Source of the DNA: Pseudomonas yamanorum
Lineage (GTDB): Bacteria > Pseudomonadota > Gammaproteobacteria > Pseudomonadales > Pseudomonadaceae
Length of the DNA stretch: 64,000 nucleotides
Assembly (NCBI RefSeq): GCF_900105735.1
Contig: NZ_LT629793.1
Coordinates: 1,922,001 to 1,986,000 of the forward strand
Direction of reading: 5' to 3'
Both the position numbers and the translations under genes were made by a program. Below, in pieces: positions 1 through 8,489 of the stretch; position 1 is the stretch's first letter; every line of letters starts with the position of its first letter. The notes under the pieces are model-generated. The model made no database searches. It worked only from the letters and a program-made list of their open reading frames with translations, and was not told the DNA's origin.

Positions 1-867
1 GCAGCCGAAGCTCGCGGCCTGGGTCAGGATGATCGCCTTGACCCGCTCCAGCATCAGCTCACGCACGTTCGCATCCAGGGCACGCAGGCTCAAACGCAAC
101 AGTGCTTGCTGGGGAATCACGTTGGCCGCCTGGCCCGCTTGCAGCGCACCGACGGTCACTACTGCGGCTTCCTGGGCATTGATATTGCGCGCCACCACGG
201 TCTGCAACGCCATGACCATACTGGCGGCGGCCACCAGCGGGTCGACCGTCAGGTGCGGCATGGAGCCATGGCCGCCGACACCTTCGAGGGTCACGGTGAG
301 CAGGTCCTGGGAGGCCATCATCGGCCCGACCCGCAGACCCAGATGGCCGGCGGGCAAGCCCGGCATGTTGTGCATGCCGAAGAGTGCGTCGCAGGGAAAA
401 CGCTCCAGCAAGCCGTCGGCGAGCATGGCTTCGGCGCCGCCCTGGCCTTCTTCGGCAGGCTGGAAAATCAGGTTCAGGGTGCCGTCGAACTGCCGGGTCG
501 CGGCCAGGTAACGGGCGGCGCCCAGCAGCATGGTGGTGTGGCCGTCATGGCCGCAGGCGTGCATGCAGCCGGCGTGTTGGCTGCTGTAGCTGGCGCCGGT
601 GTTTTCGATGATCGGCAAGGCATCCATGTCGGCACGAATCCCCAGCTTGCGCGCGCTGCTGCCATTGCGCAGCACACCGACCACGCCGGTCTGGCCGATA
701 CCGGTGTGGACTTCATAGCCCCAGCTTCGCAGGGATTGCGCCACGAGGGCGGAGGTGCGGTTTTCTTCAAAGCCCAGTTCGGGGTGGGCGTGAATGTCCT
801 GACGCACGGCGTGCAGGTCGCTGGTGACATCGCTCAGCCAATCCAGGATGTGCTGGTGTGGGCTCAT
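1..867 (-). CDS. M20 family amidohydrolase/peptidase (3' end outside window)
   Basis: Metal-dependent amidohydrolase of the M20D type (hippurate hydrolase, aminoacylase or IAA-amino-acid hydrolase-like), which cleaves N-acyl amino acids in the cytoplasm. The first 289 residues are present; the C-terminus lies left of the window. Visible signatures are RADMDALP (residues 78-85), HACGHDGH (103-110) carrying zinc ligands, PAEEGQGGAEA with the catalytic Glu pair, and MHNMPGLP. The ATG at 867 has a Shine-Dalgarno-like GAGGAG just upstream on the minus strand. The family is clear but the substrate is not. It is separated by about 100 bp from the next minus-strand gene and is probably its own unit. 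Confidence 0.9.
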   Translation of the reverse strand, partial: MSPHQHILDWLSDVTSDLHAVRQDIHAHPELGFEENRTSALVAQSLRSWGYEVHTGIGQTGVVGVLRNGSSARKLGIRADMDALPIIENTGASYSSQHAGCMHACGHDGHTTMLLGAARYLAATRQFDGTLNLIFQPAEEGQGGAEAMLADGLLERFPCDALFGMHNMPGLPAGHLGLRVGPMMASQDLLTVTLEGVGGHGSMPHLTVDPLVAAASMVMALQTVVARNINAQEAAVVTVGALQAGQAANVIPQQALLRLSLRALDANVRELMLERVKAIILTQAASFGC

Positions 868-975
868 GGTGATTCTCCTCGCAGGCGGGTGTTCCCGTTC
901 TTGTTCGTTGCACACCGCCAGATAACCGCGATGTGCGCAGGAGGACAATCAAAGGTGGTTCCACCCTGTGGAACC

Positions 976-1290
976 TCATGGCAAGAGTCGGCAGCCCTCG
1001 CGTTGGCCCAGCCATTGGGCACTGTGGGTGCGACCCAGGCCGCTGGCGGTCACCCGGTGTTTTTCCGGGTTGTCGGCGAAGGCGCTGGTGGGCACGTATT
1101 GCTTCACATAACCCAGGCAATAATCAGCGGGATTGCCTTCCACGTACCGGCAGGAGCAGTACTCCTTGGCGGTGTAGGCGGCGATGATGTCGGGGAAGGC
1201 TTGCAGGTTGACCCGCTCGTGCCAGACCCAGCCGAGCAACATGAGTAGCAGCAGGATCAACAGGCTGATGAAGGGATGACGGCAGATCAT
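976..1290 (-). CDS. Small membrane-anchored hypothetical protein
   Basis: Protein of 104 residues that I do not recognise. Residues 5-22 form one hydrophobic segment (FISLLILLLLMLLGWVW), so it is either N-terminally anchored or exported with an uncleaved signal. The soluble part has four cysteines (CSC, DYC, GC near the end) and could be disulphide-bonded in the periplasm. Its ATG overlaps the stop codon of the upstream serine hydrolase by four bases (ATGA, 1287-1290), so the two are translationally coupled and probably act together. The intact reading frame and coupling support a real gene; no function can be assigned. Confidence 0.65.
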   Translation of the reverse strand: MICRHPFISLLILLLLMLLGWVWHERVNLQAFPDIIAAYTAKEYCSCRYVEGNPADYCLGYVKQYVPTSAFADNPEKHRVTASGLGRTHSAQWLGQREGCRLLP

Positions 1291-2366
1291 GGTTGCACCG
1301 CCGCGAGGACGCGCTTGAGGAGTTCGTTATGGCGATAGCTACCGTCGCGGTCGTCGCCGTAGCGCACGATCACCAGGTGCTCATCGGGCATCACGTAGAG
1401 CGCCTGGCCCCAGTGGCCAAGGGCGGCGAAGGTGTCGGCGGGCACGTCTGGCCAGGGTTTGGCGGCGCCTTGCACTTCGCGGTTGAGCCACCATTGGCCG
1501 CCGGGGACGGCTTCGTCCTGGCCGGGCTTGTAGTGGTCGAAGGGTTGGCGATTGAACGCGATCCACTCCTTGGGCAGTAACTGGCGTTCGCCCCAGCGAC
1601 CGTCGCGCTGCATCAGCAGGCCGACGCGCGCCAGGTCGCGGGCGGTGAGGTAGGCGTATGAAGAGGCGACGAAGGTTTCGTCGGCGTCGCTTTCCCAGGT
1701 GGCGTTGCGGATGCCCAGCGGCTGGAACAGGGCGGTCCATGGGTAGTCGACGTAGGCCTTGTGGCCGAGCATGCCTTTGAGGGTGGCGGACAGGATATTG
1801 CTGTCGCCGCTGGAGTAGCGGAATGCCTGGCCGGGGGGGCTGAAGGTGGTGGTGTCGGCGCTGAATTCAGCCATGTCGTGGCGACCGCGGGTGTAGAGCA
1901 TTGCCACCACCGAGGATTTCAGTGGGGCGAATTCGTAGTCTTCCTGCCAGTCGAGGCCCGAGGCCCAGTGCAGGAGGTCGGCCATGGTTACGCTCGGGTG
2001 TTGTTTCATGGGTGGGTAAAAGCGAGCGGCGGGGTCGCTGAGTTTGAAGCGGTTTTCGCCGAATGCCACGCCGAGTACGGTGGCCATCAGGCTTTTGCTG
2101 ATGGACCAGGTGAGGTGCGGGGTGCTGGCGGTGGTGGGGGCGGCGTAGCGTTCGTAGATGATCTGGCCGTCGCGGATGATCAGCAAGGCGTCGGTGCGGA
2201 TGCCTTTGCGGGTGGTGTCGTCGCGGGGTGGGAAGGCGTAGTCATCCAGGGCCTTGGCAGCTGGGCCGTTTAGGGTCAGGCCTTGAGACCAATCCTTCTC
2301 CGGCCAGGTTTCGGCTTGGGCTGTCAGGGTGAACAGCAGCGCGGCGTAGAGCAGGCCTTTGAACAT
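1287..2366 (-). CDS. Serine hydrolase, class C beta-lactamase/penicillin-binding-protein-like
   Basis: Exported serine hydrolase of 359 residues in the beta-lactamase class C / 6-aminohexanoate-dimer hydrolase (NylB-like) family. A signal peptide covers roughly residues 1-18 (ends TAQA). The nucleophile motif SxxK is S88-I-S-K91 (TWSISKSL). A YSS tyrosine motif lies near residue 187 (FRYSSGDSN), and a C-terminal GHWGQ block replaces the KTG/HxG motif. These are the catalytic elements of esterases and amidases of this fold. It is the first gene of a two-gene operon with the membrane protein it overlaps by 4 bp. The composite repeat begins about 80 bp upstream of its start. The natural substrate cannot be read from the sequence. 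Confidence 0.88.
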   Translation of the reverse strand: MFKGLLYAALLFTLTAQAETWPEKDWSQGLTLNGPAAKALDDYAFPPRDDTTRKGIRTDALLIIRDGQIIYERYAAPTTASTPHLTWSISKSLMATVLGVAFGENRFKLSDPAARFYPPMKQHPSVTMADLLHWASGLDWQEDYEFAPLKSSVVAMLYTRGRHDMAEFSADTTTFSPPGQAFRYSSGDSNILSATLKGMLGHKAYVDYPWTALFQPLGIRNATWESDADETFVASSYAYLTARDLARVGLLMQRDGRWGERQLLPKEWIAFNRQPFDHYKPGQDEAVPGGQWWLNREVQGAAKPWPDVPADTFAALGHWGQALYVMPDEHLVIVRYGDDRDGSYRHNELLKRVLAAVQP

Positions 2367-2447
2367 GGACTTTGAGTCTCAGGGCATTCGAGCCCGCGAG
2401 GCTAGCCCAGGGGGATGACGGTTTTGTTACGGGGCCCTGGGGGGAGT

Positions 2448-3267
2448 ACATATCCGTTATTTGGGTAACGGCGGCTTATGGTTCCGCTCTTACAGCGGCT
2501 CACTTTTGAACAGCGCAAAAGTAAGCAAAACGCTCTTGCCCCACCACTCGGCACCTCGCTTAGGCTCGGTGTGCCCTCACTCCGGCTTTGGACCGTGGGC
2601 CGCCGCGATGGGCCATCCTTGGCCCAGCGCGGCTAACCCGGCGTCCTGCCGGGTTACCCACGCTCCAAAGCCTGCGTTCGGCCAGCGTGGTTTAACGGGG
2701 CGCCTAAGATCAAGATCAAAAGCAGATCAAGAGCACAGCGGCCTACCGGCCGGCTTGAGTGTTTAAAAGCCAGATCAAAAGCCAAAGCGAAAGCCAAATC
2801 TGAAGCTGATGCAGCTCTGCTTTTCTGTGGGAGCTGGCTTGCCTGCGATGCAGACACCTCGGTGTATCAGGCAGACCCAGTTGATGCCATCGCAGGCAAG
2901 CCAGCTCCCACATTTGACCGTGCCCGCTTTAGCTTTTGATTTGGCTTTTAAACACTCAAGCCGGCCGGTAGGCCGCTGTGCTCTTGCTTTTGATCTTGAT
3001 CTGCGGGCCCCGTTAACCACGATGGCCGCAAGTAGGCACGGTGGAGCGGGTAAATCGGCAAGGATGCCGATTTAGCCGCGCCGGGCCATGGATGGCCCGT
3101 CGCGGCGGCCCGCGGAACCGGGCCGGAGTGCGGGCATGCCGAGCCTAAGCGAGGCACCGAGTGGTGGGGCAAAGACCTTTTGGTTACTTTTGGGGCGTTT
3201 GCCAAAAGTGACCCGCTGTAAGAGCGGAACCCTAAGCCGCCGTTACCGCAGCAACGGATATGTACAC
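2448..3267. repeat. Composite inverted-arm repeat, copy 1 (with internal REPIN)
   Basis: Noncoding element of about 820 bp. Two diverged arms of about 330 bp (roughly 2448-2775 and 2935-3267) are inverted relative to each other and flank a REP doublet (2825-2921). Each end carries a small hairpin of the form CCGTTA..TAACGG. Related copies occur at 41742-42437 and 55586-56398. Each arm contains an apparent reading frame of 85-100 codons (PHHSAPRLGS..) that also recurs in the other copies. I regard these as repeat-borne and not as genes. The element fills the gap between the serine hydrolase and olsB; 3268-3409 holds nothing else I recognise apart from the olsB leader. Confidence 0.9.
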
Positions 3268-3409
3268 AAAAAACACAGCACCCACCGGCGAAACGCCTGT
3301 CATCTAAGCGTCACCGTAACTTCATGGAGATGACACCGGCCCTACATAGCCTGACATGGCACAAACAAGTCGACCGGCCGCAACCCTGGCCGGCACTCGG
3401 AGACTCGCC

Positions 3410-4165
3410 ATGACTCAGATCGCCCGCATCAGCGACACCGGCAATGAACGCCGTCTGCAAGCCGAACGCCTGATCGGCGCCCAGGCTTTGCAGGAAGCCC
3501 AGGCCCTGCGCTTCAACGTGTTCAGCGGCGAATTCCACGCCAAGCTGAAAGGCGCTGAACTGGGCCTGGACATGGATGACTATGATGTTCACTGCAGCCA
3601 CATCGGCGTGCGGGATTTGAACAGCGGTCGACTCGTCGCCACCACCCGTTTGCTCGACCACCAGGCCGCCAGCACCCTGGGCCGCTTCTACAGTGAAGAA
3701 GAATTCAGCCTCCACGGCCTGCTGCACCTCAAAGGCCCGATCCTGGAAATCGGCCGCACCTGCGTCGACCCCGCCTACCGCAACGGCGGCACCATCGCGG
3801 TGTTGTGGGGCGAGTTGGCCGAGGTGCTCAACCAGGGCGGCTACAGCTACCTGATGGGCTGCGCGAGCATCCCGATGCACGACGGCGGCATCCAGGCCCA
3901 CGCGATCATGCAGCGCCTGCGCGAACGCTACCTGTGCAACGAACACCTGCGGGCCGAGCCGAAAAAACCACTGCCGGCGCTGGACCTGCCGTCCAACGTC
4001 ATCGCTGAAATGCCGCCCCTGCTCAAGGCCTACATGCGCCTGGGCGCGAAGATTTGCGGCGAACCCTGCTGGGACGAAGACTTCCAGGTGGCCGACGTGT
4101 TCATCCTGCTCAAGCGCGACGAGCTGTGCCCGCGTTATGCCCGCCACTTCAAGGCAGCCATGTGA
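3410..4165 (+). CDS. olsB: L-ornithine N(alpha)-acyltransferase (GNAT fold)
   Basis: First enzyme of ornithine-lipid synthesis. It transfers a 3-hydroxyacyl group from acyl-carrier protein to the alpha-amino group of ornithine, giving lyso-ornithine lipid. The 251-residue protein has the OlsB/hemolysin-like acyltransferase layout: [13 protein letters not shown] near the N-terminus, DxxDxHCxHIGVRD, ATTRLL, then [21 protein letters not shown], the acetyltransferase core. The start at 3410 is chosen over an upstream in-frame ATG (3356) because a CGGAGA Shine-Dalgarno lies 7 nt upstream and the conserved region begins there. Its stop overlaps the start of olsA by one base (TGATG). Ornithine lipids are phosphorus-free membrane lipids, typically made under phosphate limitation. 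Confidence 0.93.
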   Translation: MTQIARISDTGNERRLQAERLIGAQALQEAQALRFNVFSGEFHAKLKGAELGLDMDDYDVHCSHIGVRDLNSGRLVATTRLLDHQAASTLGRFYSEEEFSLHGLLHLKGPILEIGRTCVDPAYRNGGTIAVLWGELAEVLNQGGYSYLMGCASIPMHDGGIQAHAIMQRLRERYLCNEHLRAEPKKPLPALDLPSNVIAEMPPLLKAYMRLGAKICGEPCWDEDFQVADVFILLKRDELCPRYARHFKAAM

Positions 4166-4956
4166 TGAGCCGCCTTCGGGTGTACGGGCGAATTGCCCGC
4201 GTGCTGGTAGTGGTGGCCCTGGGTTTGACCATGGCCAGTGTGTTTGGCGTATTTGAACGTTTGGGGGTGGCCAACTCGATGGTGCGGCGTCAGCGCTGGT
4301 CGCGTTTTTTCATGGCGCGGTTGACCAACGCCCTGCCCTTTCGCGTAACCGTTCACGGTGAGTTGCCGCAGCAGTCCATGTTGTGGGTCAGCAACCATGT
4401 GTCGTGGACCGACATTCCGCTGCTGGGGATGGTGGCGCCGATGTCGTTCCTGTCCAAGGCCGAGGTACGCACCTGGCCGGTGGCGGGTTGGTTGGCAGCC
4501 AAGGCCGGCAGCCTGTTTATCCGTCGTGGTTCAGGTGACAGCCAGTTGATCCGCAAACAGATGACGCGTCACCTGGAACAAAAACACCCGCTGTTGATGT
4601 TCCCGGAAGGCACCACCACCGATGGCCGCACCCTGCGTACTTTTCATGGGCGCTTACTGGCCAGTGCAATTGATGCCGACGTGTCGTTGCAACCAGTGGC
4701 GATTCGTTATCTGCGCGACGGCAAAATCGACCCTCTGGCACCCTTCATTGGCGATGATGATTTGCTCTCGCACTTGATGCGGTTGTTTGGCAATGACCAG
4801 GGCGATGTGGAAATTCATCTGCTCAAGCCGATTGCCTGCGCCGGGCAGGAGCGTGCGGCGCTGGCGTTCCAGGCGCAGCAGGCGGTGCAGAAGGCGTTGT
4901 TTGGCCCCCTTCCAGAAGCTGAGCAAATGCCAGCGCGGCCAGCATTCGCGGCCTAA
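4165..4956 (+). CDS. olsA: Lyso-ornithine lipid O-acyltransferase (PlsC family)
   Basis: Second enzyme of ornithine-lipid synthesis: it acylates the 3-hydroxyl of lyso-ornithine lipid at the inner membrane. The 263-residue protein has an N-terminal hydrophobic helix (about residues 9-28) and the PlsC/AGPAT signatures: N-H-V-S-W-T-D (the HX4D catalytic motif), the LFIRRG block, and FPEGTTTDG (the substrate-binding EGT motif). The start codon overlaps the olsB stop, so expression is coupled. The gene pair and order match the olsBA operon of pseudomonads. A REPIN directly follows the stop codon. Confidence 0.93.
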   Translation: MSRLRVYGRIARVLVVVALGLTMASVFGVFERLGVANSMVRRQRWSRFFMARLTNALPFRVTVHGELPQQSMLWVSNHVSWTDIPLLGMVAPMSFLSKAEVRTWPVAGWLAAKAGSLFIRRGSGDSQLIRKQMTRHLEQKHPLLMFPEGTTTDGRTLRTFHGRLLASAIDADVSLQPVAIRYLRDGKIDPLAPFIGDDDLLSHLMRLFGNDQGDVEIHLLKPIACAGQERAALAFQAQQAVQKALFGPLPEAEQMPARPAFAA

Positions 4957-4975
4957 GGCGAGCACGGTGAAAAAT

Positions 4976-5065
4976 GGGGGAGCGGGCTTGCTCGCGAAGG
5001 CGGTGTATCAGTCAGCAGATTCATTCGCTGACCCACCGCTTTCGCGAGCAAGCCCGTTCCCACAT
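4976..5065. repeat. REPIN (inverted REP doublet)
   Basis: Two inverted REP units (GGGAGCGGGCTTGCTCGCGA and its near-complement) separated by about 40 bp. They lie between the convergent ends of olsA and acpH. The fold could act as a bidirectional transcription barrier. This REP subtype has CTTGCTCGCGA instead of the CTTGCCTGCGA seen at the other sites in the window. Confidence 0.85.
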
Positions 5066-5650
5066 TTATAGTTGTATTGCCAACTGGCTATTTGAGAACC
5101 GCTGCAACTCTGGGTAAAACACCCGGAAGTCCTCGCTCAACGGTTCATACAGCGCTCGCAATTCCTGCATGGCATGGCCCAGTTCTTCGGGCCGTGTCAG
5201 GCGCCGGCTAATTCCCCGCAGTACCTGCTCCATTACCGCAAATTCCCGGTACGAACCCAGCCAGTCATCCGCCGCCATGTACGGCGCAATCTGCGCCAGC
5301 CGACCCGGCAGCGCCGGCTCTTCGGCGAGCACCCGGTAAACCTGGGAGGTAAAACGCTCCAGTGGCTGATCGGCATATAACGCCCAATCCCGCGCCAGGC
5401 AATGGTCGAAAAACACATCGAGGACGATCCCGGCGTAGCGGCGTCGGGTCAGCGTGAAGCGCGACAGCGCCTCCCCGATCAGCGGGTGGCTGTCGGTGTA
5501 GCGATCGATTGAGCGGTGCAACTGAATCGCCGACTCGATTTGCGGGCTGAACTGGCCTTGCAGGCGACCTTTAACAAAGTCGCCATACAGGCTGCCGAGC
5601 AATTGAGCAGGAAGTTGGCCGCCGAGGTGCAGATGTGCGAGATAATTCAT
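5066..5650 (-). CDS. acpH: Acyl-carrier-protein phosphodiesterase
   Basis: Hydrolase of the HD-like ACP phosphodiesterase family (194 residues) that removes the 4'-phosphopantetheine prosthetic group from holo-ACP. The N-terminus MNYLAHLHLGG, the LGSLYGDFVKG block, the LHRSIDRYTDSHP block and the FFDHCLARDW block are characteristic; they place the conserved His and Asp residues of the metal site. Length matches E. coli AcpH (about 193). It is transcribed alone on the minus strand, convergent with olsA across a REPIN. It is adjacent to acyl-ACP-using olsBA, but this need not be functional. Confidence 0.9.
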   Translation of the reverse strand: MNYLAHLHLGGQLPAQLLGSLYGDFVKGRLQGQFSPQIESAIQLHRSIDRYTDSHPLIGEALSRFTLTRRRYAGIVLDVFFDHCLARDWALYADQPLERFTSQVYRVLAEEPALPGRLAQIAPYMAADDWLGSYREFAVMEQVLRGISRRLTRPEELGHAMQELRALYEPLSEDFRVFYPELQRFSNSQLAIQL

Positions 5651-5680
5651 GGCGCGCAGTTTAGCACTGCCGTCAACGCA

Positions 5681-5790
5681 TCGTTATAACCCGATATAGC
5701 GATTTAATCTGGTTTAAGACCAAAATCATATTGGTATATCGGGATACAACGATTTAAGGTTCGCCTCATCGCGATATAACGTTTTACAAA
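5681..5790 (+). promoter_or_regulatory. Candidate ArsR-type operator/promoter region for the arsR-MFS-xenB operon
   Basis: AT-rich segment between divergent acpH and the arsR-like gene. CGATATA occurs at 5692-5698 and 5772-5778 and inverted (TATATCG) at 5735-5741. CGATTTAA is directly repeated at 5700-5707 and 5750-5757, exactly 50 bp apart. This density of short dyads is typical of ArsR/SmtB-type autoregulated promoters. Assignment to the adjacent regulator is an inference. Confidence 0.5.
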
Positions 5791-5806
5791 TTTGAGCATC
5801 ACTGCC

Positions 5807-6121
5807 ATGTCCATCGACCTCGACGAAATAATAAAAGCCCTGGCGCACCCAGTACGGCGAGACATCCTCAACTGGCTGAAAGACCCTAGGACGCAATTCC
5901 CCGATCAGATCCACCACCACGAGCATGGCATTTGCGCCGGGCAGATCGACCAACGCTGCGGGCTGTCCCAGTCCACCGTCTCGGCGCACCTGGCGAACCT
6001 GCAACGGGCGGGGCTGATCAGCAGCCAGAAGGCCGGCCAATGGCACTTTTTCAAACGCAATGAGGACGTGATCCAAGCCTTCCTCAAAGCGCTCACCGAA
6101 GAACTCAGCGCACCGCTGTAA
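5807..6121 (+). CDS. ArsR-family winged-helix transcriptional regulator
   Basis: Repressor-type regulator of 104 residues with an ArsR-like HTH. ALAHPVRRDILNWLKD near the N-terminus is followed by the recognition region CGLSQSTVSAHLANLQRAGLI and the wing KAGQWHFFKRNED. The clustered HHHEHGIC (about residues 35-42) could bind a metal or sense thiols or electrophiles, but this is inference. The ATG at 5807 is preferred to a TTG 15 nt upstream. It leads an operon with an MFS exporter and a XenB-type reductase, so it probably represses them until a toxic electrophile or xenobiotic is present. Confidence 0.85.
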   Translation: MSIDLDEIIKALAHPVRRDILNWLKDPRTQFPDQIHHHEHGICAGQIDQRCGLSQSTVSAHLANLQRAGLISSQKAGQWHFFKRNEDVIQAFLKALTEELSAPL

Positions 6122-6134
6122 CAAGGACTCACCC

Positions 6135-7301
6135 ATGCCTCTCTCGCTACTCATCCTGGCCTTAAGCGCCTTCGCCATCGGTACCACCGAGTTCGTCATC
6201 ATGGGCCTGTTGCCCGATGTGGCGGCCGACCTCGGTGTATCGATTCCCGGCGCCGGTTGGCTGGTGACCGGTTACGCCCTGGGCGTGGCCATCGGTGCGC
6301 CGTTCATGGCACTGGCCACCGCCAAGCTGCCGCGCAAGGCCGCCCTGGTAGCGTTGATGGGCATCTTCATCGTCGGCAACCTGCTCTGCGCCCTGGCCAG
6401 TGACTACAACGTGCTGATGTTTGCCCGTGTGGTCACCGCGCTGTGCCACGGTGCCTTCTTTGGCATCGGTTCGGTGGTCGCTGCCAACCTGGTGCCGGCC
6501 AACAAGCGTGCATCGGCCGTGGCACTGATGTTCACCGGCTTGACCCTGGCCAACGTGCTCGGCGTACCGCTGGGCACCGCGCTGGGTCAGGAAGCCGGCT
6601 GGCGCTCGACCTTCTGGGCAGTGACGGTGATTGGGGTAATCGCCCTGATCGGCCTGATCCGCTTCCTGCCAGCCAAGCGTGACGAGGAAAAACTCGACAT
6701 GCGCGCCGAACTGAGAGCGCTCAAAGGTGCCGGCATCTGGCTGTCACTGAGCATGACCGCGCTGTTCGCTGCCTCGATGTTCACCCTCTTCACCTACGTC
6801 GCGCCGCTGCTGGGGGATGTCACTGGCGTCTCGCCCAAAGGCGTGACCTGGACCCTGCTGCTGATCGGCCTGGGCCTGACCGTCGGCAACATCATCGGCG
6901 GCAAGCTGGCCGACAAGCGCCTGGCTGCCACCCTGATCGGCGTGTTCATCAGCATGGCGGTGGTCTCCACGGTACTGACCTGGACCAGCGTCGCCGTGAT
7001 CCCGACTGAAATCACCCTGTTCCTCTGGGCCACCGCCTCGTTTGCCGCCGTACCGGCGCTGCAAATCAACGTGGTGACCTTCGGCAAGGCGGCACCGAAC
7101 CTGGTGTCCACCTTGAACATCGGCGCCTTCAACATCGGCAACGCCCTCGGCGCCTGGGTGGGCGGCAGTGTGATTGCCCATGGCTTCGGCCTGACCAGCG
7201 TGCCCCTGGCCGCTGCAGCACTGGCGGTGCTTGCGCTGCTGGTGACCCTGATTACTTTCCGTCAGACCGGCGATGCCGACCTGGCCCCCGCGACTAACTG
7301 A
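6135..7301 (+). CDS. MFS transporter, DHA1/AraJ-like exporter
   Basis: Twelve-helix major facilitator (388 residues) of the drug:H+ antiporter-1 group. It starts with LSAFAIGTTEFVIMGLLPDVAADLG, the signature of the AraJ/YdhP/NepI subfamily. LARVVTALCHGAFFGIGSVVAA (motif C-like region) and VPLGTALGQEAGWRSTFW follow. It lies 13 bp after arsR and 26 bp before the xenB-like gene. A role in efflux of the compounds handled by the reductase, or their products, is inferred from this context; the substrate is unknown. Confidence 0.87.
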   Translation: MPLSLLILALSAFAIGTTEFVIMGLLPDVAADLGVSIPGAGWLVTGYALGVAIGAPFMALATAKLPRKAALVALMGIFIVGNLLCALASDYNVLMFARVVTALCHGAFFGIGSVVAANLVPANKRASAVALMFTGLTLANVLGVPLGTALGQEAGWRSTFWAVTVIGVIALIGLIRFLPAKRDEEKLDMRAELRALKGAGIWLSLSMTALFAASMFTLFTYVAPLLGDVTGVSPKGVTWTLLLIGLGLTVGNIIGGKLADKRLAATLIGVFISMAVVSTVLTWTSVAVIPTEITLFLWATASFAAVPALQINVVTFGKAAPNLVSTLNIGAFNIGNALGAWVGGSVIAHGFGLTSVPLAAAALAVLALLVTLITFRQTGDADLAPATN

Positions 7302-7327
7302 TCAACTAAAGAGAAGGGTGTTATCCC

Positions 7328-8383
7328 ATGACGACTATTTTCGATCCAATCAAGCTGGGCGACCTGGAACTGTCGAACCGTATCATCATGGCGCCGCTGA
7401 CCCGCTGCCGTGCCGATGCCGGTCGCGTGCCCAATGCGCTGATGGCTGAGTACTACGTACAACGCGCTTCCGCCGGTCTGATCCTCAGCGAAGCCACTTC
7501 CGTCACGCCAATGGGCGTGGGTTACCCGGACACCCCGGGCATCTGGTCCAACGACCAGGTTCGCGGCTGGGCCAATGTGACCAAAGCCGTACACGGTGCG
7601 GGCGGCAAGATCTTCCTGCAACTGTGGCACGTAGGCCGGATCTCCCACGAGTCGTACCTGGACGGCGAAGCACCGGTTGCCCCAAGCGCCATTGCGGCCA
7701 AGGGCCACGTCAGCCTGGTGCGCCCGCTGGCCGACTACCCTACCCCGCGCGCCCTGGAAATCGCTGAAATCGCCGACATCGTCGATGCCTACCGCGTAGG
7801 TGCCGAGAACGCCAAGGCCGCCGGCTTTGACGGCGTCGAAGTCCACGGTGCGAACGGCTACCTGCTCGACCAGTTCCTGCAAAGCAGCACCAACCAGCGC
7901 ACCGACAACTACGGTGGCTCCCTGGAAAACCGCGCTCGCTTGCTGCTCGAAGTCACTGACGCAGTGATTGAAGTCTGGGGCGCCGGTCGTGTCGGTGTGC
8001 ACCTGGCACCACGCGCCGACGCACACGACATGGGCGACGCCAACCTGTCGGAAACCTTCACCTACGTCGCCAAAGAGCTGGGCAAACGCGGCATCGCGTT
8101 CATCTGTTCCCGTGAAAAGGAAGCAGGCGACAGCCTCGGCCCACAACTGAAAGCGGCCTTTGGCGGCCCGTACATCGCCAACGAACGCTTCACCAAGGAC
8201 AGCGCCAACGCCTGGCTGGCCTCCGGCAAAGCCGACGCCGTAGCGTTTGGCGTGCCGTTCATCGCCAACCCGGACCTGCCCGCTCGCCTGAAGGCCGATG
8301 CGCCGCTGAACGAAGCACACCCAGAGACGTTCTACGCCAAAGGCCCGGTCGGCTACATCGACTATCCAACCCTGGCACTCTGA
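7328..8383 (+). CDS. xenB: Old Yellow Enzyme-family alkene reductase / xenobiotic reductase B
   Basis: FMN-dependent NAD(P)H:alkene reductase of 351 residues. OYE hallmarks are present: FDPIKLGDLELSNRIIMAPLTRCRAD at the N-terminus (FMN-binding PLTR), IFLQLWHVGRISH, GFDGVEVHGANGYLLDQFLQ (active-site His and Asn), and NQRTDNYGGSLENRARLLLEV. Length and sequence character match XenB of P. fluorescens, which reduces nitroglycerin, TNT and activated alkenes. A strong SD (GAGAAGGG) precedes the ATG. It is the third gene of the arsR-MFS-xenB operon and ends at a strong terminator. Confidence 0.9.
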   Translation: MTTIFDPIKLGDLELSNRIIMAPLTRCRADAGRVPNALMAEYYVQRASAGLILSEATSVTPMGVGYPDTPGIWSNDQVRGWANVTKAVHGAGGKIFLQLWHVGRISHESYLDGEAPVAPSAIAAKGHVSLVRPLADYPTPRALEIAEIADIVDAYRVGAENAKAAGFDGVEVHGANGYLLDQFLQSSTNQRTDNYGGSLENRARLLLEVTDAVIEVWGAGRVGVHLAPRADAHDMGDANLSETFTYVAKELGKRGIAFICSREKEAGDSLGPQLKAAFGGPYIANERFTKDSANAWLASGKADAVAFGVPFIANPDLPARLKADAPLNEAHPETFYAKGPVGYIDYPTLAL

Positions 8384-8395
8384 TCTGCTGAAACG

Positions 8396-8430
8396 AAAAA
8401 GCCCCGGCTTGCGAGAACCGGGGCTTTTTA
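8396..8430. terminator. Rho-independent terminator after xenB (left copy of a duplicated segment)
   Basis: The GCCCCGG/CCGGGGC stem with A- and T-tracts on its two sides works in both directions, terminating xenB (+) and the luxR-type gene (-). The hairpin plus the following TATGGGTGGTGGGAAACA (to 8446) recurs almost unchanged at 17189-17240. Confidence 0.92.
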
Positions 8431-8489
8431 TGGGTGGTGGGAAACACCTGGCATGATTTGAAATGACCGGTCTCCTCTTGAATCATTTT

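Noticed and set aside
2461..2766. Open frames of 85-100 codons in the composite repeats (also near 2948-3205, 41688-42062, 55709-55897, 56144-56458)
   Set aside because: They recur only because the repeat recurs. They lack ribosome sites, contain hairpin and REP sequence, and are often annotated as hypothetical proteins without support.
2825..2921. REP doublets considered as CRISPR repeats
   Set aside because: They are isolated inverted pairs with no array of direct repeats and unique spacers, and no cas genes are present.
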